From Henckelia pumila (taxonomy: Eukaryota; Streptophyta; Magnoliopsida; Lamiales; Gesneriaceae), in NCBI RefSeq assembly GCF_033568475.1, contig NC_133121.1:372001-436000 (forward strand): a DNA stretch of 64,000 bases. The letters are read 5' to 3'. Position 1 is the first letter of the stretch; every line of letters begins with the position of its first letter. Positions 1 to 10,312 of this stretch are shown in pieces. A program made the position numbers and the translations under genes. The notes below the pieces were generated by a model. The model was given only the letters and a program-made list of their open reading frames with translations. It was not told where the DNA came from and made no database searches.

Positions 1-761
1 ATCTGTTTCCACTTCTAATATTTCGTTCATAAGGAGTAAGATGGAATTAAGACAGGGCTGAGAATCCCTTTCCATAATTCTCAAATGTGAAATGTGATGC
101 ATCTGCCTCTAATTCCCTGCTCCTATCTTCGTCTTGCTCACAAGTTCATTCCATTCCCATCACCAGCTGATATATTGTCCTCGTATGCATACAAGTAAAG
201 CTCCAAGACAGCGTGACGACTCCAACAATCATTCAGTAATTTCTTTACACTTGGTATGTAGGGCTATTCATAGCTTGGCTCGATCCGGTATGGAAGAAAG
301 ACATAAGTTAAAAGCCAAAGAAGATGAACCGCTATTTTGTGTATCAATCATACCTCCAACTCAACCATGTTTCCTTCAACTTTATCATCGTATGAGTTAT
401 TAACTTATTACTTCAAATATGATAGCAAGAAGAAAACTTAATCAGGAGGCATGGATACGGGAGCTCGGATTTGAATAAAAAGTCACTTAATCTCTTAACA
501 ATAATCCTAATAAATACAGAACAAACAGGCAGATGTTATAGGGAACGCCTTTAAATGAAAAGGATCGCTTGATGCATAATTTTTCCAAAAAAATTTAGAT
601 CATCCTCCCAAACAGGCAAACAACAATCTCCAGCATTCCCAAATTCAGCGCATTCTACTACTTTGCAATCATATAACAAGAAAGTTCTCTATATTATAAA
701 AATTAGTACAAAAATAAACGCCAAAAAGAAAAAAGAAACTTGAGCACAGATACAAACTCAC
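1..761. other. Probable first intron of the left-edge gene; no exon found
   Basis: This stretch follows, in minus-strand sense, the GT donor at 761/760 of the first exon of the left-edge gene, so it is probably intron. I looked for a second minus-strand exon and found no acceptor leading into a convincing open frame. The short open frames on the plus strand here look random. Confidence 0.4.
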
Positions 762-907
762 CCGAACAAAGCCCTATAAGCAAAAGGCGTGGAAACAGCG
801 AAAGACGCAGCAAGTGTGTTGGACAATAGGGATCTCGGATGAACCTGTTGGCCACTAAAGCTTGGATTTTTCCTCATAAAATCCAAAAGCAATGCCACAC
901 CCGCCAT
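762..907 (-). CDS. First coding exon of an unidentified host gene (N-terminus only)
   Basis: On the minus strand an ATG at 907-905 opens 48 full codons plus two bases, ending at a strong donor (GTGAGT, 761-756). The peptide starts MAGVALLLDFMRKNPSF and ends in a run rich in Ala, Ser, Thr and Phe (AASFAVSTPFAYRALF). That composition would suit an organelle presequence or a membrane-proximal N-terminus. The upstream DNA carries CAAA repeats typical of a plant 5' leader. The rest of the gene must lie beyond the left edge. I do not recognise the family. Exon status rests on the start codon, clean frame, donor and composition; no homolog search was possible. Confidence 0.55.
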
Positions 908-2606
908 TACTCACAGTTTATTTGATTCAACCAAAACAAACAAACAAACAAACCAAAAATTCTCTGAGTTCGCTCTCGACCCAACTTTCAAATCGAAATA
1001 TGCATGGCACTATGGATTGGCATAGATTAAAAGGGGTGCAGCCAAAATCAAATCTTGGGGCAATCTACGTATGAGATTTGATCAACATAAATACTAGGGT
1101 AATTTAATTTAGGTCAATCCTTGGCCCATTAAATACTGATTCCAAGTAAAGGTTTAAATTTCGGGTAATGTCCGAATCCGTTAATCAGGTTGACTATTAC
1201 ATCAATATATTTAATTTTTTCAAATAAGAATATAATTTCTGTCAAAACAAAAAAAAGAATATAATTATTGCTAAGTAAAATAATGAGTTAAAATTAGTTT
1301 TGTACATGACCTATTATTTAAATGACAAATTGGTGTACACATTTTTTTTAATAAACTAAAACAACATATTTTAATAATATTTGTGAAATAATATAACTGT
1401 ATAAAAAATACATATTAAATAATAAGAAATAAATTTATAATTATCTTACAACAACAAAAATAATGAAAAGAATAAATAATCATTAATAATACGAAACAAA
1501 TATTAAAGTAATAACAAAATAGTAATGACAAACAATAAGTATTAAAAAAATAAAAATAATATGTAGAGAATGGTGAAAAAAAAAAAGTAATAGAATAACA
1601 AATTGAATTATTATTATAGTAATATAAAAGAAATAAATTTATAATAAAATAATTAAGAATATATTAATATTAAAAATTTTATTCTTATTGTTTATTATAT
1701 CAAGAGAAATTATTTAATCTAGACCATCTTAATTGATTATTTTTTAAAATAACCTTCTTTACTAAAAAAATTATAATATAGCCTTTAGTAGTTTAATAAT
1801 CCTAAAATACCCTTTATTTCTATTAATTCATCTAATATAAATTAGTCTGATTTAATAAAATTAGAATCTATTTCCAAACTAATTGAAATAAACTTAAAAA
1901 TTAAATATAGTAAAAAAAACACACATTTTTAATGTGTGAGATATATCTCAAATATAACAATAACAATAATAGTCATTATTATTTAATCCATATATAAGTT
2001 AATAGATCAAAATATACACTGCATATACATTAAACATCCTTACTATTACCGACTTTTTTTATTATAATAAATAATATTATCTTCTTAATTTTCTATTTTC
2101 CTCAGATAATGGATTTTATTATTATTATTATTATAATTATAATTATAATAATAATAATAATAATAATAATAATTATTATTATTATTATTATTCATTTGAC
2201 CTTATCATTTAATATTATACATATTTAGCAGTATTATAATTATCAATATAATTTTTATGTATATCATATATGTTTCTAATTGTAAAAATAATAAAGAATA
2301 AATTTTTAGTACTAAAAATTTAACTAATTCATTAAGATGTTATGGTTTTATTATTATTATAAATTAAATTTCAAAAAAAAAATAAATTCGAAAATAAAAA
2401 CAAATGCAAATAATTAATTTATACAAAAATGAAAACAAAGTTATCTAATAAAATATGTAGTAGTTCCATAATTATAGTAATATATTTGTATGTTGATTTT
2501 AAAATAGTGTAAAGGATAAATTTGGAACTTAACATAATTAAAGGCTAGTTTAAAAAATTAACTTAAAGTAAGGCCGAATTTCATTATGAATATTTATAGG
2601 AGGCCA
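908..2606. other. AT-rich intergenic DNA with microsatellites
   Basis: No gene is visible. The part next to 907 is the probable leader and promoter of the minus-strand gene. The remainder is AT-rich, with a trinucleotide microsatellite around 2116-2193 that runs ATT, then AAT, then ATT, and is therefore palindromic. Confidence 0.6.
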
Positions 2607-2616
2607 TTTTTAAAAA

Positions 2617-2796
2617 GAGTAAAATATATTTTGGTACACGAACTATTGGTAAAATGTCATATTGGTACACGAACTATTGAAAATGGCTTAATTGATACAT
2701 GATCCAAATAAAAGGTCAATTTTACCCTTAATATGAATTAATATTATATTAATTAGTTTTAAAATATCATATTTATTAAATATATATATATATATA
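2617..2796 (+). repeat. Left inverted repeat of the putative foldback element
   Basis: By eye this matches the reverse complement of 30096-30265 at most positions, from GAGTAAAAT to a TA microsatellite at 2781-2796. The MULE inserted into that TA tract. Confidence 0.6.
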
Positions 2797-3010
2797 GAGA
2801 ACTTTTACTATGCCCTACTTCCCTTCCCCAATTCATCCCCACCAGTTCACGTGGCATGCCACGTCCGTTTTTGTTCTTTTTTTAAAAAAAAAAAACTCAA
2901 TTTATTAAAAAACTCTCCTCGCCTAAAACTCACACTCCGACCCCTCTTTCCTCCGTCGATTCTCGCAGCCCCGATCTAGGGATTTGCCTCTCCTTCGCCT
3001 CGCTACGACA
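2797..3010 (+). repeat. Left TIR of the MULE
   Basis: The first 80 or so bases match the right end almost perfectly, including a CACGTGGCATGCCACGT block that holds G-box-like CACGTG. Homology continues with small gaps to CTCCTTCGCCTCGCTACGACA. Transcription of the transposase probably begins in or just after this TIR. Confidence 0.85.
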
Positions 3011-3013
3011 TCA

Positions 3014-3115
3014 AGCCCCGTCGAAGATTACCATTTTTTTGTGAGAGCCCCGTCGAAGATGACCATTTTCTCGAAGATGACCATTTTCTCGAAGATGGCC
3101 ATTTTTTTGTGAGAG
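3014..3115 (+). repeat. Short tandem repeat in the transposase leader
   Basis: Directly inside the left TIR the string CGAAGATGACCATTTTCT (18 bp) occurs in about four tandem variants. Two of them end with TTTTTTTGTGAGAG. The block is absent from the right end, so it is not part of the TIR. Confidence 0.6.
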
Positions 3116-3741
3116 CTTTGGAGTTGATCGATGCTCAGATTTTAGCTTACAAATACGAGCTTCAAGGTATTATACAAACACAGAATTACTTGTCTCATCC
3201 ATCCCTTTGTTTTTATTTACAAATGGCTTTCGTATTTGTATAAAAAAATTATCACAGGACCAATATGAGTATACACGATTCGTATTGATTATGCGTATTT
3301 GTTTTAAGCCCGATTAGACACGATTCTAGAAATTGATCAACTTCATGATTGAATACAGAGAGATAGACACTATTACTAGTATATATTGTATTTTTATTTA
3401 TTATATTGAATATGCAGAAGATGATATTGATTAACGACAAGAGAAAGCGGGATTCGAATGACCAATCTCATCTTAATTGTCAATCTATTCTTGCATATTC
3501 AAGAGTTATCTGTGGTCCAATTATTTAATTTTATATATATTTAATTTGCTTGGGTAGAGAAAATATATACCCTGATAATCTGGGAACATATACATCCACA
3601 TTTGTATGTGCGAGTCCAATTAATATTCACGATATATTTCTTATTAAACAGTAGATTCTTGCCTGCTTTCAGTTTACATATATTTGAGACCTGAGTTTTT
3701 TGTTTTGAATTTTTTTACAGGTTAAATCTATAGAAAACAAC

Positions 3742-6038
3742 ATGGAAGAAAACAGTGGTGATGATCAGATATACATGCCCGAAGTTGTAGATGAGCGTAA
3801 ACCCAAACTTGGGATGGAATTCGGCTCAGTAGATGAGGCTTTTTTGTTCTATAACCACTATGCTCGAGAGGCTGGATTTAGCACGAGAATCAACAATAGC
3901 AAGAAAGATAAGAGTACGAATGAGGTTATTTGGAAACAATTTGTATGCTCTAAAGAAGGACATACAAATGAAATCAATAAACAACCAAGTGGTGAGAAAC
4001 CGAGAAAAGAAAGAGCTCGTGGTCAAGTGAGAACTGGTTGTACCTCAAAAATTTCAATTGCGAAGGCACAAAGTGGAACAAATTGGGCTGTTTGTGGTTT
4101 TCAGGAAAGTCATAATCATCCACTATCAACTCCTTCAAAGGTACATTTGCTACGATCACATCGAAGTATTTCGGCAGCAAAGAAAGCACTGACTCAACAA
4201 TTTTCAGAAGCGAATGTGCCAACTTGTCAGCAAATCCGGTTATTGGAGATAGAGTATGGAGGGTCTGAGCATGTTGGTTGCACAGAAACAGATCTTAGAA
4301 ACTTTGAGAGAGAGCTGAGAAATGAACAAAAAGGTATAGATGCAGAAACACTAATCGAGTTCTTTGAATCCGAAAAAGAGAAGAATGCTGATTTTTTCTT
4401 TACGTACGATACTGATTCAGAAAACAGATTGAGGAGGTGTTTTTGGGCGGATGTTGTATCAAGAAGGGCATACAGTACATTTGGTGATGTAATCGTGTTT
4501 GATACGACGTATAACACCAACAAATATGGGATGATTTTTGCACCACTTGTAGGAGTTAATCATCATCATCAAACAATTGTTTTTGGTTGTGGCTTTCTAA
4601 GTGATGAGAAAACTGAGTCTTTTGTTTGGCTTTTTAACAAGTTCATTGAAGCCATGCCTATAGGTGCACCAAACGCTATAATTACTGACCAGGATCCTGC
4701 TATGACGAAAGCCATTGCACAAGTTTTTCCACAAACAATGCATCGATATTGTTTGTGGCACATACTGAACAAGTTCTCAGAGAAATTAGATCCTATGACT
4801 TTTCGTGACCACTATCAAAGCATCAAGCATGTCATCGAAAATTCATCAACACCGGATGAATTTGAGAGTTCTTGGGAAAAGGCTATGAAATGTGCTAAAT
4901 TGGAGCGAAATGATTGGCTAAAATTGATGTATGGTTTGAGACAGAAGTGGGTGCCAACATATCTTAATCATGTTTTTGCAGCTGGAATGTCAAGTAGTCA
5001 AAGATCTGAGAGTTCTCATTCATTTTTCAAGAGGTATGTCTCAAAGAAGAACTCGTTGGTGGATTTCATAATCCGTTTCAATAGAGCACTCAAACACCAA
5101 AGGCACAATGAGTTAGTTTCTGACCATGTTGATATAAATGAGCGTCCGAAGATCAATGGAAATTTGCCTATGGAACATCAGATGGTTAAGGTGTATACAA
5201 AAAAAAAATGGATTGAGTTTGAAAGTGAAATCAGTGAGAATCATGGCTATTGTGTGCAACAAGTCTCAGAAGAAGATGAGAAAGTGATCTACCATGTGAT
5301 GCATTATCAAAGCTCTTCTTCCTCTAAACCGAAGGTGCTCACATTTGACAAAGAAAATAACTACATATCATGTAGTTGTAAGAAATTTGATTTCAAGGGC
5401 ATTCCATGCAGGCACATGTTAGCTTATTTTCGTTTCAAGCAAGTGTTTCTATTGCCTGATAAATATATACTCAACCGATGGACACAACATGCAATGGTTG
5501 GCGCACCATATGCAATGAGTGGAGAAAATATCAGCAATGACCCGCAGAATCTTTTGATCTCACGACACTCGAGGTTATCCTTCAAGAGTTCATTAATAGT
5601 TGATGAGGCATCTTTGACTGATGAGGGAACAAAGCTCATGGAGGAGCAATTGGATTCTCTGTACTATAAAATTAGAGAAATTAATGGCAGTAGAAAACCG
5701 AGAACTGGAAGGGAGAGGAAGAGAACTATTGAGGGGGCTCCGGATATTTTGGATCCTATAGAAGTGAGAACAAAAGGATGTGGGAAGAGATTGAAATCTG
5801 TGAAGGAGAAGTCAGTCTCAAGAGTTAGGCGATGCAATGAGTGTGGGCTTCGAGGTGTGTCCCACGATAAACGCAATTGTCCAAATTTGCGTGACGGGTA
5901 TGTCTAGATTTTGTTTCTTTTAGACCAATCAATGTCATTAATTCTTGCATTAATTGTTCAATATTGTTTAACAGGTCAACCATAGATAATCAATGCAACA
6001 ATGACGAGAGCACAGATGAAGACGATGTGGATCCATAA
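3742..6038 (+). CDS. FAR1/FHY3-type MULE transposase, two coding exons
   Basis: Exon 1 (3742-5897) is an uninterrupted frame of about 719 codons; exon 2 (5975-6038) adds an acidic tail of 20 residues (..DESTDEDDVDP). The 77-nt intron runs GTATGT...ACAG, and reading through it gives a stop at 5905. A leader intron is likely at 3167-3720 (CAAG|GTATTA to TTTTTTACAG), just before the ATG. Domains: FAR1 DNA-binding region (about residues 28-135, FYNHYAREAGF... with spaced Cys/His); MULE transposase core (about 245-345), with DTTY and TDQD carrying candidate catalytic aspartates and a CLWH block; SWIM zinc finger near 545-570 (CSCKKF...CRHML); C-terminal knuckle (CNEC...H...C). FAR1-related proteins are domesticated Mutator transposases. 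Here the gene lies between TIRs, so it is the element's own transposase, not a host regulator. Confidence 0.9.
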
Positions 6039-6669
6039 TTTATAGAATGTGTGTCTCTTTTCCAGAATGTGTGTCTCCATAGTTTCAGTTTTGAAGAGAT
6101 TTTTGTTGTGTTTTGCTGCCGAAAGAGAAACAAGAAACAAAGATATGGTTACTTGCCTTAAGTTACAAAAACTATGCTGCTTTAGAAATGTCAAATTTGC
6201 TTGGTCTTCATTTATTCAGTGATATTAACGTGTCTCAAAATTCTCATCGTTCTGTTGCTAAAGTGCTTTTCTTGGGTCATTTCTTGTTCGTACTGCTGGG
6301 TCCGATCCTAAACCATGACTTTATTTGTTGGTTCCAACTTATTCAATATTTGACGTGTCAATGAATCACATTTAAAATGGCTTCTTTTGCACTGTCCAAA
6401 CTTGTGAGTAAGTGTGCAAGTAGAAAGAATAATAGAAATCATGCATAGAACTCAAAAGACCTCAAGTCTTATCGATGCTATCTTATGGTTCATGGAGGAC
6501 TCTTAAGCGTTGGTTTGAAAGTTCTAAAATTTGTTATTTGCTTGTGGCATTTCTTTGAGAGAACCTGTAGTGCTGGTCAGGGAAAAGCCAAAAGATATTA
6601 AGCACAGAGTTTCCAAAATGTGTGTTTTGCTGCCTTAGAGGATTACTTTCTTGTTTCAACTTTGTCCAG
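6039..6669 (+). other. Transposase 3' region and probable captured intron
   Basis: No open frame of interest. The first part, with a duplicated AATGTGTGTCTC, is probably transposase 3' UTR. The last 200 or so bases end in a T-rich tract and CCAG acceptor (6666-6669), as expected for an intron captured with the Sep15-like exons. Confidence 0.5.
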
Positions 6670-7233
6670 GTTATATATCATGGAGCAACTTTAGAGGTTT
6701 GCATGAGGAAGCTCGTTTTTTATCCTGGATTAGTTGGTTTCATCGAGGAGGAGAAGGATAAATTCCCAACTGTCAAAGTTCAATACGCTTATAACTCTCC
6801 ACCAAAGTTGATCATGCTAGATGAAGACGGACAACTCAAGGAAACCATAAGGTAAACTTACCCTACGTTTTCGGACATCCATTCCTAAATTTTGCAATGA
6901 AAGTTTCTTAATTTCTTGATTTGTTTTCCTTTTTCAACATCGACCACAATCGATTGCGATTGCGCTGAAAATTTGAAGGGCTCTTCTAGTCCTTTAGATC
7001 TGGCTTTAGTCTTGGGCTTTAGGACCTTTAAGTTTCCACATAACCCTATTCTGGACAGTGGTCGGGCTTTATTTTGTCTCTATTGTCGCAAGTTTCCTTG
7101 CCAATGATTCCAACGTGGCCATTCACTAACATGCAACAATCTTTGTACTTTCTCGTGCAGAATTGATAACTGGAAAAAAGAACACATACTGAAATTTTTG
7201 AAGGAAAAGGTGAAGCGATCATCAGAAATCTAA
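6670..7233 (+). pseudogene. Captured fragment of a selenoprotein F / Sep15-like gene
   Basis: Two exons with good borders: 6670-6851 (after TTTGTCCAG, before GTAAAC) and 7161-7233 (after CTCGTGCAG, ending TAA). They join in phase. The peptide contains LEVCMRKLVFYPGLVGFIEE, a segment with FPTVKVQYAYNSPPKLIMLD, and a tail with RIDNWKKEHILKFLKEKVK. I recognise this as the C-terminal thioredoxin-like part of plant Sep15/selenoprotein F, with Cys in place of selenocysteine. The ER signal and Cys-rich N-terminal exons are absent. The source gene acts in ER redox folding; this fragment lacks a proper start and is presumably non-functional or read into a chimeric transcript. It lies inside a MULE, so host gene capture (transduplication) is the natural reading. 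Confidence 0.75.
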
Positions 7234-8184
7234 CATTTTTGGTTCTCATCTGCTCTCGTAAGGGCTCGAACTCTGGATCTTGCTTTTGAGTGCTGCTTTT
7301 TCCTTTTGTATTTCACCTCAAACATTGCTGAGAAACAGACAAAAATAGTCTATTTTGACTTAAACATGGCGTGTAATCAATGCTCATAGAGGAGTTTCAT
7401 TTCCGCATGGACTTTCTCTGTAAACAAGGTTGAAATCTGGCGTGTTCATAACATGGTTAAATGTGGAAAATGAATTAAAAGAGAGACGAGTCTATTTTAT
7501 ATTTGGACGGCAACTCCCGATGTGTTTTAATATAAAGACTATCAATGGATCATATCTTAAAAGACTTTCTCTGCTGTGTCATTGCACTAAAATGTCAAAA
7601 GATCACATATGAAACCAGCTACCTAAGAAGGGCATTTGAAACAAATAGAGCATAAGTTCACTTGAATTTGTTCAACTTTACTGAAGCTTATCAGCGATAC
7701 AACTAAATGTTGTATGTATGAATATATAAATGAAACATGATCAATTGCACAATTAATTGAGGGGAGAGAGAAATTCGAGTTTAAGAGAATGTAAAAAAAA
7801 AAAACACAATAAAATTGAAGATTGAAATGTAAATATCACGGTTAATTTGATACATAAATTTATTCTTCAAAGTTTGTTACAAGCATAGGCAAATCAAAAT
7901 ACAATACGGCAGCTAAAGAATTAACAGAGCATTTACTTCATACATTTAATGCATCCAAGAACTTACAAAACCTCACCAGAAAAGGGGAACAATATTTCAG
8001 TTAGATTTCTTAAGTACCCATCAATTCCAGACCCTACCAAATGACCAAGTAAACACCATAAATCATTTAGGAAAACATAATGAAAATCAGTCATAGAACT
8101 CATCAAAACACCAATACAAATTAGTCTTAGAAATCATACCAGTCGTTCTTTTGCAGTCAATAACCTAAAATACAAGTACATTAT
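7234..8184. other. Spacer between the captured fragment and the GRF gene
   Basis: No supported gene. The start is probably 3' sequence captured with the Sep15-like exons. The AT-rich remainder holds the convergent ends of the two transcription units. The short plus-strand frames here have no recognisable composition. Confidence 0.5.
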
Positions 8185-8620
8185 CTAAGAAACTATCCAA
8201 TAACCCAAGCTAAACAGAATGAAAATAATCCATGATCCAACAAGCAACAACTTCAATTTTCGATTCTCCTTTTCAGTTTCTTTCTTATAGACTTCGAGCA
8301 CAGCCAGCTTCCACCTCAAGTCAGGAATTATGGTCATTGACCTCGGACACATTGGAGGATCTTCCCACGCAAAATAATTACAACCACCACTCTGTCATAG
8401 AAAACAAAATTTTCAAATGAACATATTAATTTCAAACGTATAAAAACCAATGCAAGAGAAACATGAAAAATCGATAAACTGAAAAACTAGACATCACCTT
8501 CCAACTCCGGCAGCCATGAAACCTTCGCCCTGGGTTATCAGATGTCCAAGAAACCCTCAATGCCGCCCTTTTCCCGCATTTACAAAACACAAATCCTCCT
8601 TCGGAAGAAACCGAAGACAT
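8185..8620 (-). CDS. Small GRF-type zinc-finger protein with C-terminal membrane segment
   Basis: Minus-strand exon 1 is 8620-8498 (41 codons from ATG) and exon 2 is 8391-8185 (68 codons plus TAG). A 106-nt intron (GTGATG...GACAG) joins them in phase 0, giving 109 residues. Residues 12-40 form a GRF zinc finger (FCKCGKRAALRVSW, NPGRRFHGC), completed by SGGCNYFAW across the splice, giving the usual Cys spacing. A charged helical stretch (about 75-90) precedes a hydrophobic segment (about 91-107, LLLVGSWIIFILFSLG). Plants have many such short proteins, annotated like At4g04775. Its position between MULE TIRs, convergent with the transposase, is like the mudrA/mudrB layout of MuDR, though I see no similarity to mudrB. 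Its role is unknown; nucleic-acid binding via GRF is inferred. Confidence 0.75.
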
Positions 8621-9217
8621 CGTACTAATCTCCCAAGATTTTTTGAGACGGTCAAAATTTGAATAAAAGAAATGAATATTAAATTCACAATACCTTTAAA
8701 ATGATTAAACAAACATTAAAATCTAAGGATTCACTACACCAAGTCACAACCACAAACTAATTTGACTACGGTCATTGTCAAGATAATAGAGCAAATTCAA
8801 GATTTATCCTTGACAAACAAAAAGGCATCAAAATAGTGATGCTGAAAATTACAGTGATAAACTCGTTTTTTTGTCTGTATGTAGCCCCAGATTTCAATCC
8901 AATGTACGCAATAAAATTTGGTACTTATCCAATCACTCCCGAATTTTGAACAATGAAATAGATAATTACTTCACATCCCATTTCAAACATGAATATAACC
9001 GAATTTTTCAGACAAAAGATAATTTAATATATTTCAAATCCAACGTGTACATACAATTTTTCCTGAGAAGGTAACTATTGACTGGATTTTAGTTGTGAAA
9101 TTCAAGGATTTCTAATGGAATACATCTGAAATCCTCAGCGAACCACTAAAAGGCAAGAAGCTACATATTACACTCGAAACAGAAGATAAATAAAAAAAAA
9201 TACCTCCAGTCGTAAAG
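8621..9217 (-). promoter_or_regulatory. Probable leader region of the GRF gene
   Basis: AT-rich sequence between the GRF start codon and the right TIR, with no coding frame. By analogy with the transposase gene it may hold a leader intron starting near the TIR edge (AGGTATTTTT on the minus strand at about 9205). No firm acceptor could be chosen. Confidence 0.35.
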
Positions 9218-9513
9218 TGTCGTAGCGAGGCGAAGGAGAGGCTTGTAGCTACGGCGGTGATTGGTGGGAAGAGGCTGTAGGGGGCGGAGCCCTAGATCGG
9301 GGCTGCGAGAATCGGCGGAGGAAAGAGGGATCGGGGGTGTGAGTTTTAGGCGAGGAGAGAGGGTCAATTATTTACGGGGAGTAAAGGGAGTAATTTATAA
9401 ATTAAAAAACAAACATTTTTTTTTTTAAAAAAAGAACAAAAACGGATGTGGCATGCCACGTGAACTGGTGGGGATGAATTGGGGAAGGGAAGTAGGGCAT
9501 AATAAAAGTTCTC
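9218..9513 (-). repeat. Right TIR of the MULE
   Basis: Inverted copy of 2797-3010. It is about 80 bp longer because of extra blocks around 9250-9290 and 9365-9395. It probably supplies the promoter of the minus-strand GRF gene, as the left TIR does for the transposase. Confidence 0.85.
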
Positions 9514-10066
9514 ATATATATATATATATATATTAATAAAACCACAAACTCAATAAATAAATCATATGCATGTAGGACTAAAAATACTCATTAATAAATT
9601 ATTTATATTTTTAAAATATAAATAATATATAATGAAATGATATTTTTTCTATCAATATAAATAATTATCCATTTAAAAAAATTGATATAAATTATATATT
9701 AATAAAACCATAAAGTCAATAAATAAATCATATGCATGTAGGACTAAAATATATTTAATAACGATAAAATATAATTAAATAAATATTTATTTATTAATAT
9801 TTAATTCAAGTGCGAGTAAAAGTATAAATTTATAAATTATTAAATCAAATGGAAAAATTTTGGATTATTAGAACTACGTAAATCGAGACAATGAGTGAAA
9901 TTTTTTCTTTGAGATTTATTTTTTCATGATCTAGTATTTAATGTTGAAAAATTTTGTATCAAATATTGAAAAACTAAAATGGTGAATATGTTTGTTTCAA
10001 TCATTTAAACACAAGATCAACAGACTCCGGTGATCTATATTTTTATCATAACAATATATTACAATA
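9514..10066. repeat. AT-rich core of the putative foldback element, with a direct repeat
   Basis: No gene. A block of about 55 bp (AATAAATCATATGCATGTAG and neighbours) occurs at 9532-9586 and again at 9694-9750 in direct orientation. The stretch ends with CAATA (10062-10066), the left target duplication of the Sirevirus. Confidence 0.5.
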
Positions 10067-10312
10067 TGTTGGGATCGGTTCAGAGGGTAGAGGGGGGTGA
10101 ATACACTCTGAAACTTTTCTTCTTCTTTTTCAAAATGATCAAGTGAGGTTTAGTTCACTTAATCTGTTTTCTCAACTTCTAAAACGGTTTGAACAACTTA
10201 AATAGTGCGGAAATAGTTCAGAGGTTTTAGTGATGCAAAGTTTATAATGCAATGTATGAGCAGAATGTAAGATAAATAACAGTAAAGACTAAGGCACGAT
10301 TTATGGAAGTTC

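Larger units (their letters stand above)
2797..9513 (+). mobile_element. FAR1-type Mutator-like element with long TIRs
   Basis: The element begins GAGAACTTTTACTATGCCC and ends with the reverse complement of nearly the same string. The inverted homology extends about 210 bp inward on the left and about 300 bp on the right. Inside are a spliced FAR1-type MULE transposase (+), two exons of a Sep15-like gene (+) and a spliced GRF zinc-finger gene (-). Both flanks are TA microsatellite (2781-2796, 9514-9532), so the expected 9-bp duplication (for example ATATATATA) is compatible but cannot be proved. The TIRs are close in sequence and the transposase frame is intact, so it may be autonomous or recently so. 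Confidence 0.85.

Noticed and set aside
134..403. 89-codon plus-strand frame at the left edge
   Set aside because: No recognisable composition or start context, and it is antisense to the probable intron of the left-edge gene.
2116..2193. ATT/AAT palindromic array as a possible structured RNA or CRISPR-like repeat
   Set aside because: It is a trinucleotide microsatellite; no spacers or conserved unit longer than three bases.
3742..6038. Host FAR1/FHY3 light-signalling gene
   Set aside because: The gene lies between matching TIRs with leader sequence starting in the TIR, so it is an element transposase rather than a domesticated regulator.
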